This document shows, one piece after another, positions 36,551-47,595 of a DNA stretch of 64,000 nt. Below the pieces are notes generated by a model that saw only the letters and a program-made list of their open reading frames with translations, was not told the origin of the DNA and did not search any database. The DNA comes from Margaritifera margaritifera. Its lineage: Eukaryota > Mollusca > Bivalvia > Unionida > Margaritiferidae. A program made the position numbers and the translations under genes. The stretch is taken from NCBI GenBank assembly GCA_029931535.1, contig JAQPZY010001064.1, positions 186,001 through 250,000 on the forward strand, read 5' to 3'. The number at the start of each line of letters is the position of its first letter. The first letter of the stretch is position 1.

Positions 36551-37060
36551 ATGTGGGGTCCGTTCTACTATAAAGGAGGGTTCTACTATAAAGGAGGGTT
36601 ACCGACTTTGTTTCTGGGAATATTTTCCTCTATCATTGAACCCATTCCTTTTCACCAGCCCAAACTGGTTCCACTAAGGGAAACATTACACATCCTTCTG
36701 CAGAAAGGTGCAGGTGAGAGGGTGGAAAATGACCAAGCCCCAGGTTTCTACTTGCATATTTTTGGTGTCCAAAAAAGGCAGAAAGTTTCAAGTCATAATC
36801 AATCTTTCCACATTAAGCCAAGTTCTGCAGGAAGAATGCTTCAAAATGAAGATGACAGCCTCAGTCAGGAATGCCATGAGGCCCTATGACTGGATTGTCT
36901 CCATAGATCTCCAGGTTGTGTATCTTCACATCCCCATCTTCCTGACTGACAGGAAATGTTTCCAGTTTTGTCTCAGCCAGGAGATATTTCAACTTTGAAC
37001 TCTCCCACTCGGCATCACTTCTGCCCCCTGAGCCTTTACCATGCCAGAGCAGAGGAATAT
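36551..37060 (+). pseudogene. Truncated DIRS reverse transcriptase, copy 2
   Basis: Fingers and the beginning of the palm survive: TCIFLVSKKGRKFQVIINLS, SVRNAMRPYDWIVSIDLQVV (with the motif A Asp) and YLHIPIFLTDRKCFQF. Then, in shifted frame, LPLGITSAP just before the deletion. The YxDD box is absent. The start shows a perfect tandem duplication, ctactataaaggagggtt twice (36566-36600). Confidence 0.85.
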
Positions 37061-37219
37061 ATTTGTTGGGTCCAATTGTGACAGCACAACATGTGGCCAA
37101 GCCATCTACCAGCTTACAGTAGTCAACACTCCTACCATAAATGTAACTGTCTTTATTTTCTTATACCAGTTTTTGTTGAGGCCATCAGCCTCCCTCCTAA
37201 TTGGTAAATGCTGCAGTGC

Positions 37220-37324
37220 GATAGTAGCAGGTTTTGTATTACTGCTATTAAAATGGGGGTTTTTGTGGAGTGGGGGTGAGGGGTAAAACTAATTTTAATT
37301 ATGTAATACTTATGTGCTACTATT
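37220..37324. repeat. Internal complementary region of DIRS copy 2
   Basis: gttttgtattactgctattaaaa (37231-37253) is the reverse complement of the left end at 34136-34160, and aaaactaattttaattatg…atactta (37284-37312) is the complement of the right end at 37500-37535. This is the same layout as in copy 1. Confidence 0.85.
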
Positions 37325-37546
37325 GCAAAGATTCCCTCCTTCCATGTAGTCTTTGTCCAAGTCAAAAGAGGAGGATATTCCATATGTTGGCTATGCTAAG
37401 AAATCAGACTGGGATCATGTTCTTTTCAATTCGGGGTGAAATATTTGCTTGGACTGGGGATTTGGTGTTCCAGAAAAGGAAAGTAATGCAGTAGTAGCAG
37501 ATAAGTATCTCATAATAAAATTAGTTTTTCCCCATCAAAAAGCTAC

Positions 37547-37870
37547 ATTTCTGCTAAGAAAAAATCTAGTTCTTGACCTTGTACCTTCACCAAAGTTTGT
37601 GGTTGGCTTACAGTTTGGGTAAGAAAGAAACATATTGATTTGGGGGTCAAAAGGTCAAAGATTATGGTCACTGTGACGGAAAGAATAAAAGTGGCTTTTG
37701 CATAATAACTTTGTTCTAGAGTATGTTTGTTGACTTCAAAGTTGTGGATGGCTTGCACTTAAGGTAATAAAGAAATCCTATATATTTTGGGGTCAGAGAT
37801 CATGGCCCTGGTAAGTCTAATAAGACAATAATGGTCTCTGCACAGTTAGTGCACTTCAAGACTGCATAAC
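37547..37870 (+). repeat. Minisatellite, right part
   Basis: Continues the array of 33820-34135: ttgtaccttcaccaaagttt, ggttggcttacagtttgggtaagaaagaa, gggtcaaaaggtcaaag, ggtcactgtgac, with a second unit from about 37690. Confidence 0.75.
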
Positions 37871-39294
37871 TTAACCAAAGGTCTAGGTCAACTAGACATA
37901 CTAGTCACTAATTTCAAGTGTTAACCATGCCCTGCTAGTGCTGCCATAAATGTATATTTTTATCCTGGGCAGGTGTAGAATGTACATTGTTCACCTTCAT
38001 GCACAACATGTTCACTAATATAATAATGCACTGAAATGGCGCACTACGTTGTTCACTTCACTTGTAAATCGTGATTCACTTCTAGTTTAAACATGTTGTA
38101 TAAGTAGTGCACTTTGTGTAAGGTTTCATTTAGGCTCAACTGTATTTTATTGTATATCAATGTGTTATGTGTGGGGAGGCTACCAGCTGAAGACTATTTC
38201 TAGTATACTCTCGATGATAAATGAAAAGAGTGAGAAAAGTCTACACCCTGAAGCTTAACCACACAAAAACTATTTTGACAATGAAAATTGCTATAAAGTA
38301 CATGTGCAGATTCAAAGGATATGAAGCCCTGGATACAGCTGTGCCACAATATTAAATGTAAAGAAATGGAATGTTTGAGCAGTTTTAGTTCTGTTTACTT
38401 TGAACCATCATTAGTCATGCAATGCATTTCATGTATGCTTACAGTAGAGCTTTAATGTTGTATAATTTTTTCTGTACTCTATAGATTTAAATTAAACGGG
38501 AACAATTATTCTAGTACTTCCTCATTTTTACTTCTGTTTGGTTTCCAGCATGCAAACAAATGTTTAACTCGGAAAACAAAAAACTAAAATAAGAGAAAAC
38601 ACATGAATCTAATTAGAAATTATCAGTAAATTTTCCTCTTGTAACTTCAAATTTGCCACTGGAGCAGATTCAAAGAATGTTTTTTACAAGTTAAAATGTT
38701 GAGGGTACACATAGAAATGAAACTATCTTTGTCTCTTATGCAAAATTGCAAATAGTACAAGAGAGCTGTTTCTTGGTTTGATTTAGATAAAACTTTCAAA
38801 TGCTAAGCTACAGAAGATCTTAAGCCACAGTCCGAGTTGTACTAGGAACCTATTCTTTGTTATGGCAAGGAATAAAACAAGTTAGATTTCAGTTAATTTT
38901 GTTTGTTGGGCAGAAGAGAAAGCTGAATCATTATAGTATCTTTTATTTGGCAAAGGCAGTGTCCTTTGGCATCAGTGCTTTTAGATTCATTTTGATGGTC
39001 ATGTTGTCTAAATCTTTCTAATGATACTCTTGCCTTGTTTCATAGATATTTGTGTGGCAAGTGCTAGCTACTAAATTAATGCAGTTGAGTTACAATATTT
39101 AAAAGGATTAATTTTCTTTGTAGATATTGCTTAACTTTCATTTTTCTGTTGACTTCAACTGTCATTTTTCCAGCATACAAACATTATTATTTTTTATTTT
39201 TGTTTGGAGACATGCTCATAAGTTTTGTTGTAAGTGACAATATCATTTACTATTTTATATTTCAAATTATATCTATATATCTGTCTCTCTCTCT

Positions 39295-39362
<68 letters not shown>

Positions 39363-39993
39363 CTTATTTGTGTTTTGGAAAATGCATGACTATTGTTCTC
39401 TTAGTAAAATATTGGGCAATCAGATAGCACTAATTGCTCTAAATATATAGTGTGTTTGTTTTTAATTTCATGGAAACCTACCTGATTGTATATTCATATC
39501 ACACGCACATGTCGAGGCATAGTTCATGGTTGATACAAGGCAATCAGAAGAAGGGGCTTCTTTTCATAGAGTCACTGTTCCCCTGGAAACAGCAAATACA
39601 ATGTGATAAATGCAAATTATCATGGCTAAGCTTCACTGATGTAAAGAAAAGTGAATATATATCAAATTCCAGTGTAAAGGCTTGGAAAGTTGTGCATGAT
39701 TTCATCATTCAGTGAAAATGAGGTGATAAGGAATACACACTCTTGTGGCAAATACAGGGGTGTATTATATGTCAAGTCTTCTTTCAGTAACAAATGGAAG
39801 ATATGTCTTCCTCGAGAATGTAAGTCTAGCTGAACATGTTACTGTTGGAATAATTTTGGTTAACAGTACATATTCCTCACATATGCCATGCTGATTTACA
39901 GTGCATCCATAATCATTCTCTGTGTAATATCTGCTATCAAATCACTGAAATTAATAAAGATTTAATATAAAAATTCTGTTTCTTTCATTTCAG
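37871..39993. other. Intronic DNA with an (AT)n microsatellite
   Basis: An (AT)n tract of about 65 bases lies at 39297-39361, preceded by a short ctctctct run. The predicted peptide there is only Tyr-Ile repeats from the microsatellite. No other feature recognised. Confidence 0.6.
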
Positions 39994-40309
39994 TGTTCAA
40001 CACCAAAAGTGCCTGCTAGAAAGGAACAGATACTGTATTATCAACGAAACTACATATTTTTTAAAGAGCATTTAGAACCATTGAACAAAATAGTGGATGA
40101 AATTATCAGCCGGGGTTGTAAGGTCAGCTGTTTCTCAGAAAATATTAGAGAAGCTTGAAGTAGAGAACTGAGAGCAGACATACTACTTAAGTATGCAGTG
40201 AATCATTTGAGTCAGCAAGAATTTGAATCCATTCTTAAAGTATCAGATTATCGTTATCTGATAGATAACCCAAAGAAAGGCAGAGCTTTGGAATCTTCCA
40301 TCCTTGAGG
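39994..40309 (+). CDS. CARD-like exon 1 with in-frame TGA
   Basis: A strong acceptor (TTTCTTTCATTTCAG) starts a phase-0 exon that ends in phase 1 at GTAATC. It reads RKEQILYYQRNYIFFKEHLE, PLNKIVDEIISRGCKVSCFS and ENIREA, then TGA (40156-40158), then SRELRADILLKYAVNHLSQQ and EFESILKVSDYRYLIDN. Helix spacing and the …SREL-ADILLKY…L…F..IL pattern fit a caspase-recruitment (death-fold) domain. The TGA could be a C-to-T change of CGA, an assembly error, or proof that the locus is a pseudogene. No intron can be drawn that removes it and keeps the frame. CARDs act by homotypic contacts in innate immune or apoptotic complexes. The specific protein is not identified. Confidence 0.6.
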
Positions 40310-41672
40310 GTAATCTTCTGTATTTATTGTCAACTTATCTATTTAAACAGAAACTTGTTCAGCTAGATAGATTGTGCAAACAGAACATCCCATGATGTTT
40401 ACTATTTCATTGTAGAAACTTAGGGCAAAATCTATCATAATGTTAGCATTACCTTTTTTAAAAAAAGGATGAAACCTGTTGTACTTGTATAAATATGTGA
40501 CCTAAAGTCTCTTGATTCAGTTTATTAGGCTGTTATTTGATGAGATGGTTATCCAGTCAAGGGAATGAATTTCTTAAAGTTATATTTCTCCCAAAAGCCA
40601 ATGTTAAAACGAAATTACTGTTTATTTTAATATTACCCTCTGGAATCACCCAGAGTGTTATGTTTGGTCAATTTAATCTCATTGGGATCTCCCCATATAT
40701 TGAGTATTACAGGTATTCTAAATGGCAAATGAAGTCCCTTTATTGGTTTTTCACAGAGTCTTATGCCTATGATATATTTCTTAAAGACAATCCAGGTAAA
40801 GCAGAATCATATTTATAGGGAATGCAAACTTTGATTGGCTCACCATTCACTAAGGTCATTTTTACAAATGTTGGATGTGGGTTGTATTCACAATAATGTA
40901 AACCATTATCTAGTTTAAACGTTCTGTACAAATCAGTAGTCTTGCAGATCGTCTCCATTTATTAGACTAAGAACATATTTGGATAGTCTTTACAAACATA
41001 TTTAATCAGTGAATTACAAGTTATTTTTCTATTTATTTTCAATTTGTTTTCAAGTGCAAATTGAAACATTAAATTAAAAAATAGTAAATTAAACTTTGTT
41101 CTCAAAGCTTTTAGGCTGGGCAATTTCACAGTTTAACAAAGTTTTATTAACTACTGTAGATTAATATAATAATTCATCAAAAAGGAGCACATTTTGTATT
41201 GTCAAAAAAAACCCCAGTATAAAGTATTGAATGATTCAGTGGGTATAAAATACACTGATATTTCATTAAGATAACTATTATTGGGAGTCTTATAACAATG
41301 AAACATTGTACTCAAAATATATAACAGTGTGGAATCACAACAGACTACTGTCAGATGAATTTGTCGTAGACATGTAAAATAATTAACTCATGGCCCAGCA
41401 TTTATACATTAGAATTTATTTTCTCCAAAATAATCATGAGGATGTGTTGCATTATTATCATGTTCACCATGTTAATGCTTATGCTTTATTTGTCTTTCAT
41501 GGATATCATAATAATGCTTCCCAACATGGAAAACAATTTTGTTCATATAAAAATAGAACATACAAGAAACTCTGTGAATCTTTTAAATATTTTAATTTCA
41601 CTTTAGTTATCTCGGTTGTTCTACATTCATATTACGAATTCATTTAACTCGTGATTAATTCTTTCTTAACAG
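40310..41672. other. Intron between the two CARD exons
   Basis: Bounded by GTAATC and TTTCTTAACAG, phase 1. Open frames at 40537-40818 and 41390-41647 have no recognisable domain and are taken as chance. Confidence 0.45.
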
Positions 41673-41954
41673 ATGAAGATGAAATCCATCTGTTGTCCAT
41701 TAACAGTTTTAAAGAGCTACTTAAAAGGGAACTCGAACCTAAATATCTGATAGACAGACTTCTGGTGGATGGGGTTTTAAGTTTTCAGGACCATGAGGAT
41801 ATTCTTGTAACCAGTTCCAGAAGAAAAAGGGTTGAGAACCTCTTTGGATGTTTAGAGAATTGTTCGAAAAGAGAGCTTCAATTTTTCTTCGCCGTTTTGA
41901 AAGAGAATGATACATACTTACTGGATGAATTTAAAGAATCGCAGGCTGCAGCAT
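41673..41954 (+). CDS. CARD-like exon 2
   Basis: The acceptor TTCTTAACAG and donor GTAAGT flank a phase 1 to phase 1 exon that joins cleanly to exon 1 (…E/DEDEIHLLS). It encodes one complete CARD-like fold of about 90 residues: FKELLKRELEPKYLIDRLLV, DGVLSFQDHEDILVTSSRRK, RVENLFGCLENCSKRELQFF and KENDTYLLDEF. The L-x-D-x-L…GVLS..D.E.I……R…LF..L pattern is diagnostic of CARDs. It is intact with no stops. It forms a tandem CARD pair with the preceding exon and is followed 11.9 kb later by a phase-compatible exon at 53853. Confidence 0.75.
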
Positions 41955-42174
41955 GTAAGTCTCTTTCAGTCTTCTCTAAGAATACGTCTATTCTCAAGAA
42001 ATCATTTTGTAATCATTTCAGTTGAGGAGATGAACATATGTTTCACTTAGATATTCATTACACAATTATGTGATAAGTCCCAATTCTTCAGTAAAACATG
42101 GTTCTTATGATTCAGAATAGAACAATAGAAATTGCTAAATTAACAGTAGCAATCACCAAAATCGTAAATGATGG

Positions 42175-42990
42175 TTAACCCTATTACGACTGGATACGAT
42201 TCTGGTCATATGTTCACTACAATCCGTCTACCACTTCACGCAAGTGTGCATTTAACCGTGTAATACATCATCATTTTACATGTATTCTTTTGAAAAGAAG
42301 GAAATAAAGGTCGAAGGTATACAAATGCAGTCACAGAATGAGTTTAAAAGACCTCCCAAACTGGTCACAATTTTATTTAAAAATTGAGTTATAACATGAG
42401 ATCAAAATGGCGGTTATTACTGAAGAGACAAGTGATGGCAGTTATGTACTTGCTGAATTGATTGAAAATAAAGACAAATTCTGTGTGGAAAATTGACATT
42501 TTAGGCAGTGGGGATTGTTATCTTTAATTCATCAAAATGAACGGAGTTGATGATAACTGGTTTTTGAAAATGTGATTTCAAACACAAGTTTTAACATGCG
42601 GAGATCAACATGGCAGAAATCACTTAGCGGCAAATGATGGCAGTGATGTGGATGTTGATTTTGATGAAAATATAGATAATTTTGTGGAGAAAATTGACAT
42701 TTTTCGCAGTGCAGATAGTGATCTTGACTTCGACAAAATGAACAAAGATGATGATAACTGGTATTTTTCTGTTAGAATTTATTATGGAATAAAAATACTG
42801 AAACAAAATGAACAGCTTTGTCGACTTTCCAGCAAGGATGTGTTCTGCTTGCTCTCCAATACTTGTGCAAGTAAATTTAATAATATTCAAATAACCTTTA
42901 ATATTCTTTATGGATTTTTATTATTTTTGCACCATCTTAAATGCCATAAAATTCCTCACATTTTATACACTTACATATAGGAGGTAAAAT
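42175..42990 (+). pseudogene. piggyBac-like 5' end with duplicated acidic N-terminus
   Basis: TTAA followed by ccctattacgactgg at 42175-42193 looks like a piggyBac end. Downstream, 42387-42575 and 42593-42770 are diverged tandem copies (gagatcaaNatggc … aaaattgacattt … gatgataactgg). The second is open as DVDVDFDENIDNFVEKIDIF and DSDLDFDKMNKDDDNWYF, an Asp-rich N-terminus like those of piggyBac transposases. No catalytic domain and no right end (gggttaa) were found. The family call is tentative. Confidence 0.4.
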
Positions 42991-44559
42991 GAATATTGCA
43001 GACAGAGAAATTTCATTGAAAGTAAGTTATAAAAAAAAATGTAAAACGTGTTTTAAGTTTCCTTAAATCTACTTTCAACTGAATTTGTTACATTTGAAAA
43101 TTTTCAATGAAAAAATATATGCCTTTAAAGAAAATTTTATGTTTTTTAAAATGGTATATAATCAGTGTGTGAAACTCGCCTAAAAATCCTGCAAGCCCAC
43201 AGGACCAGGAACCTGAAAATACTACTGGTCCTGTCCATAACCAACTGGTCCTACATTTCATCATGCAAGAAGACAAAATGTTATCAATGACTTGATGATA
43301 AATTCAGGTGGACTTGAATATCACCCCATAGTAAGGTTATTTATGTAATGAAACATTGAACATAAAGAAAAACATAAAGATATTTATATTACAAGTCAAA
43401 TTTATTAACTTTTATTAAATTCAGCATAACATGGCCACTATTTACTGACCAGGACAACGATGCTCACTGTCCAGCTGATCCAGATCAATGCATAACTCAT
43501 CTAGAGGTTGGGCATCATAATCCAATCATTAATGACCAGTCTGAATCATAGCCTGAATAAGAAACGGGATCTTCATCCATAGACTTGTCATCAATGACAG
43601 TATTAGAACTAGACCCAACCTCCAAAGATGAGGCTGTGGTATCCAACGTGCAACTAATTAAATTACGTCTGCAGAAAGATGAGTTCCACCAGTGGATTGC
43701 TGGAACTGGAACTGGATCAAATGCATCCACATCAGCAGAATGCAGCTGAACAGTTATAGTTTGTTCAGCTCAGCATCATGAATGATATCCGTGTCTGTAG
43801 CTCAGTGAATTTTCACATCACCATCTTGAAATGTAGATAAATTTACCTAATTCAAACATCATCAGCATCATCTAGTTTTCTCTAAACTAATTAACATTTT
43901 TACTTAATGTATGTCTGTGATATAATTTGTCTAATGAGTAGACCATGTTTGTTTACCTGTGGCATGTAATGGCTACCACAACTGCTTAGATCTATCAAAA
44001 ATGAACTCTTCCATAACTCCAAGGCCAACATGGCTGATTACATGTACACAGACCACTCTTTTTCAGGATATATGGAACGAGCAGTGATGCACTGTATGTT
44101 GATACAAGTGGTGTTGAAATCATTTGGGCACGAAACAAATTCAGTAACTGTAGCTACATTTTGAGAGGCTCGCATGAAAATTCATTGAGCTACAGTCTAG
44201 GATATCATTCGCGATGCACAGCTGAATGAACAGCATTGTCATGGTTTTAGCATGCATCCAGTTTCTATATATTCCAAGCGAATTCTGTAACCCAACTATC
44301 GTTTTCGTTTAATAGTGTCATATTCCTTGTGAATAGTTCTTTTTCCTTGGCTGTGTTTGGTTTTGTAGCCTCTGGTGGCTTCCAGGTATCCAAATACCTC
44401 TACAAGTTTTGCTTTGCGATTCCAAAGTGGCATGTGTCATCAGACTGCATAGATGCAGAAGAGTCTTTATTTGGAGTTACAAGCATCTAGTGAACGCAGA
44501 TTAAATGCGAGTTATGTATCTTCTCATATCACCCGGATTCATAAGAGGTCATCAGAAAC
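42991..44559. other. Non-coding stretch
   Basis: A minus-strand frame at 43515-43730 is acidic (NTVIDDKSMDEDPVSYSGYD) and could be another transposase N-terminus, but it lacks a diagnostic motif. Nothing else recognised. Confidence 0.35.
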
Positions 44560-44650
44560 AATTGTTACGACTCTACGTATTAAAAATATGTATCTACTTC
44601 TTTTTCCTGAACATCGGGGACTAACCTAATATATCTGGTAACATCAAAAT
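44560..44650 (-). repeat. Partial second LTR end
   Basis: On the + strand, gttacgactctacgtattaaaaatatgta repeats the LTR end at 45299-45328 (gttacgactctaagttttaaaaatatgta) with few changes. On the minus strand it lies downstream of a gag start, as a 3' LTR of a deleted element would. Confidence 0.5.
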
Positions 44651-44708
44651 CTGAACTTGTGTGTAAAAGTGGGTGAGTGTTCCATTTGCCAATTGTAATT
44701 CTTTTAAT

Positions 44709-44726
44709 CTATATTGCATTTCCCTT

Positions 44727-44811
<85 letters not shown>

Positions 44812-45206
44812 ATCTGCCTCTCCTTCATTTCCCTATCCTCTTTCTCTCGCTCTCTCTGCATCTGCATTTGCATTTCCTTCTCCTTCTGCAGCTGAAGCTT
44901 TCTTAATTCCAATTCCATCTGGTTTTTTTTAAGCTCAAATTTCCTTTATTTCCTATCAAAATCAGATACAGACTTCCCAAGCAAACCCAATGCACTGTTA
45001 TCCAAAATTTCCTTTCCCACCAAATACTGAATTAAAATATTCCTTATCTCTTGCTTTATTAAAGATGCTTTCGCTTCAGAAAGATCATAATGTCTGGCAA
45101 GCTTGAGCAACTCAACCTTTTTCATAGACTCTGGATTTGAAACAAAATTCTCAACATTAGATGATGTTGTGAATGTTTGTGAGAGTAAAATCTTTACTAG
45201 GGACAA
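44709..45206 (-). pseudogene. Gypsy Gag N-terminus with microsatellite-encoded ER repeat
   Basis: Minus strand from ATG 45206: MSLVKILLSQ, ESMKKVELLKLARHYDLSEA and KASLIKQEIRNILIQYLVGK, then after a stop and shift MELELRKLQLQKEKEMQMQM, followed by a long Arg-Glu repeat. An L-x-x-LA-x-HYxL…I..YL head followed by a charged coiled coil is typical of Gag in this gypsy lineage. The Arg-Glu run is encoded by the (GA)n/(TC)n microsatellite. The fragment lies directly downstream of the LTR and primer-binding site at 45275-45940, so it belongs to a second copy, not to the pol genes at higher coordinates. Confidence 0.65.
44729..44808. repeat. (TC)n microsatellite
   Basis: About 75 bases of uninterrupted ctctct inside the Gag coiled-coil coding region on the minus strand. 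Confidence 0.95.
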
Positions 45207-45274
45207 TGAAGCAAAGTCAATTTAAATTTCAGAGGTAGTTTTTAATATCTCTGAAATGTTTTAAACAAATTCAG

Positions 45275-45292
45275 ATTTCAGATGAGCCCCCA
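45275..45292 (-). promoter_or_regulatory. Primer-binding site, tRNA-Pro-like
   Basis: Minus strand TGGGGGCTCATCTGAAAT lies five bases inside the LTR end (…GTCGTAACA). The first nine bases are identical to the 3' end complement used by tRNA-Pro primers, with mismatches after. This fixes the LTR border and orientation. Confidence 0.6.
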
Positions 45293-45297
45293 ATTTC

Positions 45298-45940
45298 TGT
45301 TACGACTCTAAGTTTTAAAAATATGTAACAGAAAGAAAGTGAAACCAACAATGTAAGTAATATCAAAAAGCAATTTATTTTGCTATAATACAAAGTGAAA
45401 TTCAAAAAGATACTTACAATATTGTGAATCAAATACCAAATTAATCCTAAATGTCCTAATCACAAGTCCAAAAATATAGAATGTTCTGAATGAGTTCCAA
45501 TAGTCTTGAATGTCCTGAGTAACACAATGATACAATCCAGAATGTCTTTGAATGAGTTCACAAAAGTCCTAAGTAATGTATTAATTCAAAAGTCAATGAA
45601 CACTTTAGTAATTCCAATGAATATCTTAAACAAATAATTCCTCTCAAATTATATCTGATTTCAACGGCTCAGTGTAAAATCTGATCCAAATGGATTCTCA
45701 CAGACTGCTCTTAAACAGGAATTATTTGTTTACCAAATCCCATTTTATACTCATTGCTCTTTACCTATATCAACAGGATGTGAACCAATAAAATGGGAAA
45801 AAAACCCAGTCTAACTGTCAACATGACTGACTTTGAACTCAAATACTTGTAACCACTCTGTTTACAAGTGACCAGAATTTAAAGTGCAACTCGCTTTCAT
45901 GGAATAGATTCAAACACACATTATAGATTAAATATACCTC
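45298..45940 (-). repeat. LTR of the Gmr1-like gypsy element
   Basis: Lies between the polypurine tract and the primer-binding site. Its 3' border is tgttacgactc on the + strand. The other border is placed at the minus-strand polypurine tract GAGGGGAGG (complement at 45941-45950). The second border is approximate because no partner LTR exists upstream to compare. About 640 bases. Confidence 0.55.
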
Positions 45941-46044
45941 CCCTCAGAAAGAAAAAGAAAGATTTATGCACTAAAGCTTTCTTTTTCATATTTGTCAAAT
46001 ATGCATATGATACTATAATAATCAGAATTACTTCGAAAGATGTC

Positions 46045-47393
46045 TTATGAATGACACTCAGCTGAATTAAACAAAATATACACAAAATAAAGCAATATGA
46101 TACATCTATCTTTTCCCCTGATGTGTCTAATGTCGATGATATATTCTTGCAGCAATAAACTGCACCTCAACAATCTTTGATTTTGATTTTTCATTTTGTT
46201 AATGAAAGTAAGGGGATTGTGATCACTGAATACAACAATCGGAGAAAGAGCTGAACTAACATACACTTCAAAATGTTGCAAAGCCAATATCAAAGGCAAA
46301 GATTCCTTCTCAATTGTGGAATAATTTTTCTGGTGCTTTATTTTATTTTTTTAAATAACAAACTGGATGATTCACAATATTTTTATCTTCTTGAATCAAT
46401 ACTCCACCAACCCCTACATCACTTGGCATCAACATACATTTTAAATGATTGGCTGAAATTTGGTGCTGAAAGAACTGGTGCACTCTCAAGTATGGTCTTT
46501 AATTTGTCAAAAGATTCCTGACATTTGTCAGACCTATGAAACTTGGATTTCTTACTCAACAAATTTGTCAGAGGTTCAGCAATTATGGAAAAATTTGAGC
46601 AAAATTTCCGATAATATCCAGCCATACCTAAGAATCGTATCAGTTGCTTTTAACTACCAGGCACCGGGAATTCAGAGATAGCCTTGACCTTAGCTTCTAT
46701 AGGTTTAACTTGACCTTGTCCCACAATATGTCCTAAAAATGTGACACAAGCATGGCAAAACTCACTTTTGCTTAAATTATTCTTCAGATTTGCATCATTG
46801 AGTTGATTGAAGAATTTCTGAATGGTTTCCAGGTGATCCTCCCAGGTGTCATTGTAGATAATTAAGTCATCGATGTTTGCGTCACAATTATCTAGACTAG
46901 ATGTTATCATGTTCATAAGACATTGAGAATTTTTCATTCCTAAAGGCATCACTTTATACTGATAAAGCCCACCTGGAGTTACAAATGCCAAAATTTCTTT
47001 TGCTCTTTCCGAGAATGGAATTTGCCAGAATTCTTTTAAAAGGTCAAACTTTGTGACATATTTCACATTTCCAATTTTGCTGATGCAGTCGTCTATTCTT
47101 TGCATTGGAAATTAATCCATTTTAGTGACTGTTGACTTTTCTATAGTTAATACACATGCAGAATGTATTATCTGGTTTAGGCACAAGAATACATGGTGAA
47201 TTCCATTACATGTACTTTTACTTTGTTCTATAAAATCATTCTCCAGTAAATATTGAATTTCTTTTTTCAAATATTCCTGCTTGAGAGGATTCATCCTGTA
47301 AGGATGCTGTTTCACAGGTGTAGAATCTACAATATCGACATCATTGATGGATTTTATTTGTTCTTGTAGGAACTTCGGGAAACAAGTGCTCAT
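46045..47393 (-). pseudogene. Gypsy reverse transcriptase and RNase H
   Basis: Minus strand: RT lead-in VKQHPYRMNPLKQEYLKKEI and NDFIEQSKS, a stop, then YVTKFDLLKEFWQIPFSERA, AFVTPGGLYQYKVMPLGMKN and the catalytic NIDDLIIYND (the usual first residue, Y/F, replaced; both Asp kept), FLGHIVGQGQVKPIEAKV, then FHRSDKCQESFDKLKTILES in the connection. RNase H starts (SFKMYVDAK), breaks, and resumes ALQHFEVYVSSALSPIVVFS, DHNPLTF and RLLRCSLLLQEYIIDIRHIR. The last part is scrambled by a shift after GKDR. Confidence 0.88.
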
Positions 47394-47595
47394 ACTCGTG
47401 TAATAGCTGTGTTAGTTCATTTCTCTCCTATTGTTGTAGATGTGAAAGTTTCTGGTCCAGATTGTTTAATATTCTGAATTCTGAAGTTTGGTTAAACCAA
47501 AGTCACTACAGTCAGATTGCATTCCATCGTTTACATCCTCACTGTGTCAGACAGGTACAACTAAATTGATTGAATAATTAACTGCGCTATCTCTG

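Larger units (their letters stand above)
34136..37546 (+). mobile_element. DIRS-like retrotransposon, copy 2 (internally deleted)
   Basis: The left end ttttaatagcagtaatac and right end …attagtttttccccatcaaa are rejoined in reverse complement in its own internal complementary region (37220-37324). Inverted repeats are seen at 34159-34203 and 37451-37500 (gcattactttccttttctgg-like). It keeps the gag region and the start of the reverse transcriptase, then jumps near 37060-37150 to sequence matching the post-recombinase 3' region of copy 1, so the rest of RT, RNase H and the recombinase are gone. It is inserted in the minisatellite found at both flanks. Different subfamily from copy 1. Confidence 0.85.

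Noticed and set aside
39149..39427. Open frame with a Tyr-Ile run
   Set aside because: The peptide is a translation of the (AT)n microsatellite, with no protein signature on either side.
39994..41954. Identification of the tandem CARDs as a RIG-I-like receptor
   Set aside because: The CARDs are preceded by several exons in this model and no helicase exon is seen in the window, so the specific assignment is not supported.
44371..44386. Tiny exon-like segment between TTTTGTAG and GTATCC
   Set aside because: Sixteen bases only, weak donor, no phase support from flanking exons.
44673..44932. Plus-strand open frames rich in Leu-Ser (three overlapping)
   Set aside because: They are shadows of the (TC)n tract. 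The minus-strand reading is the plausible one because it continues the Gag coiled coil.
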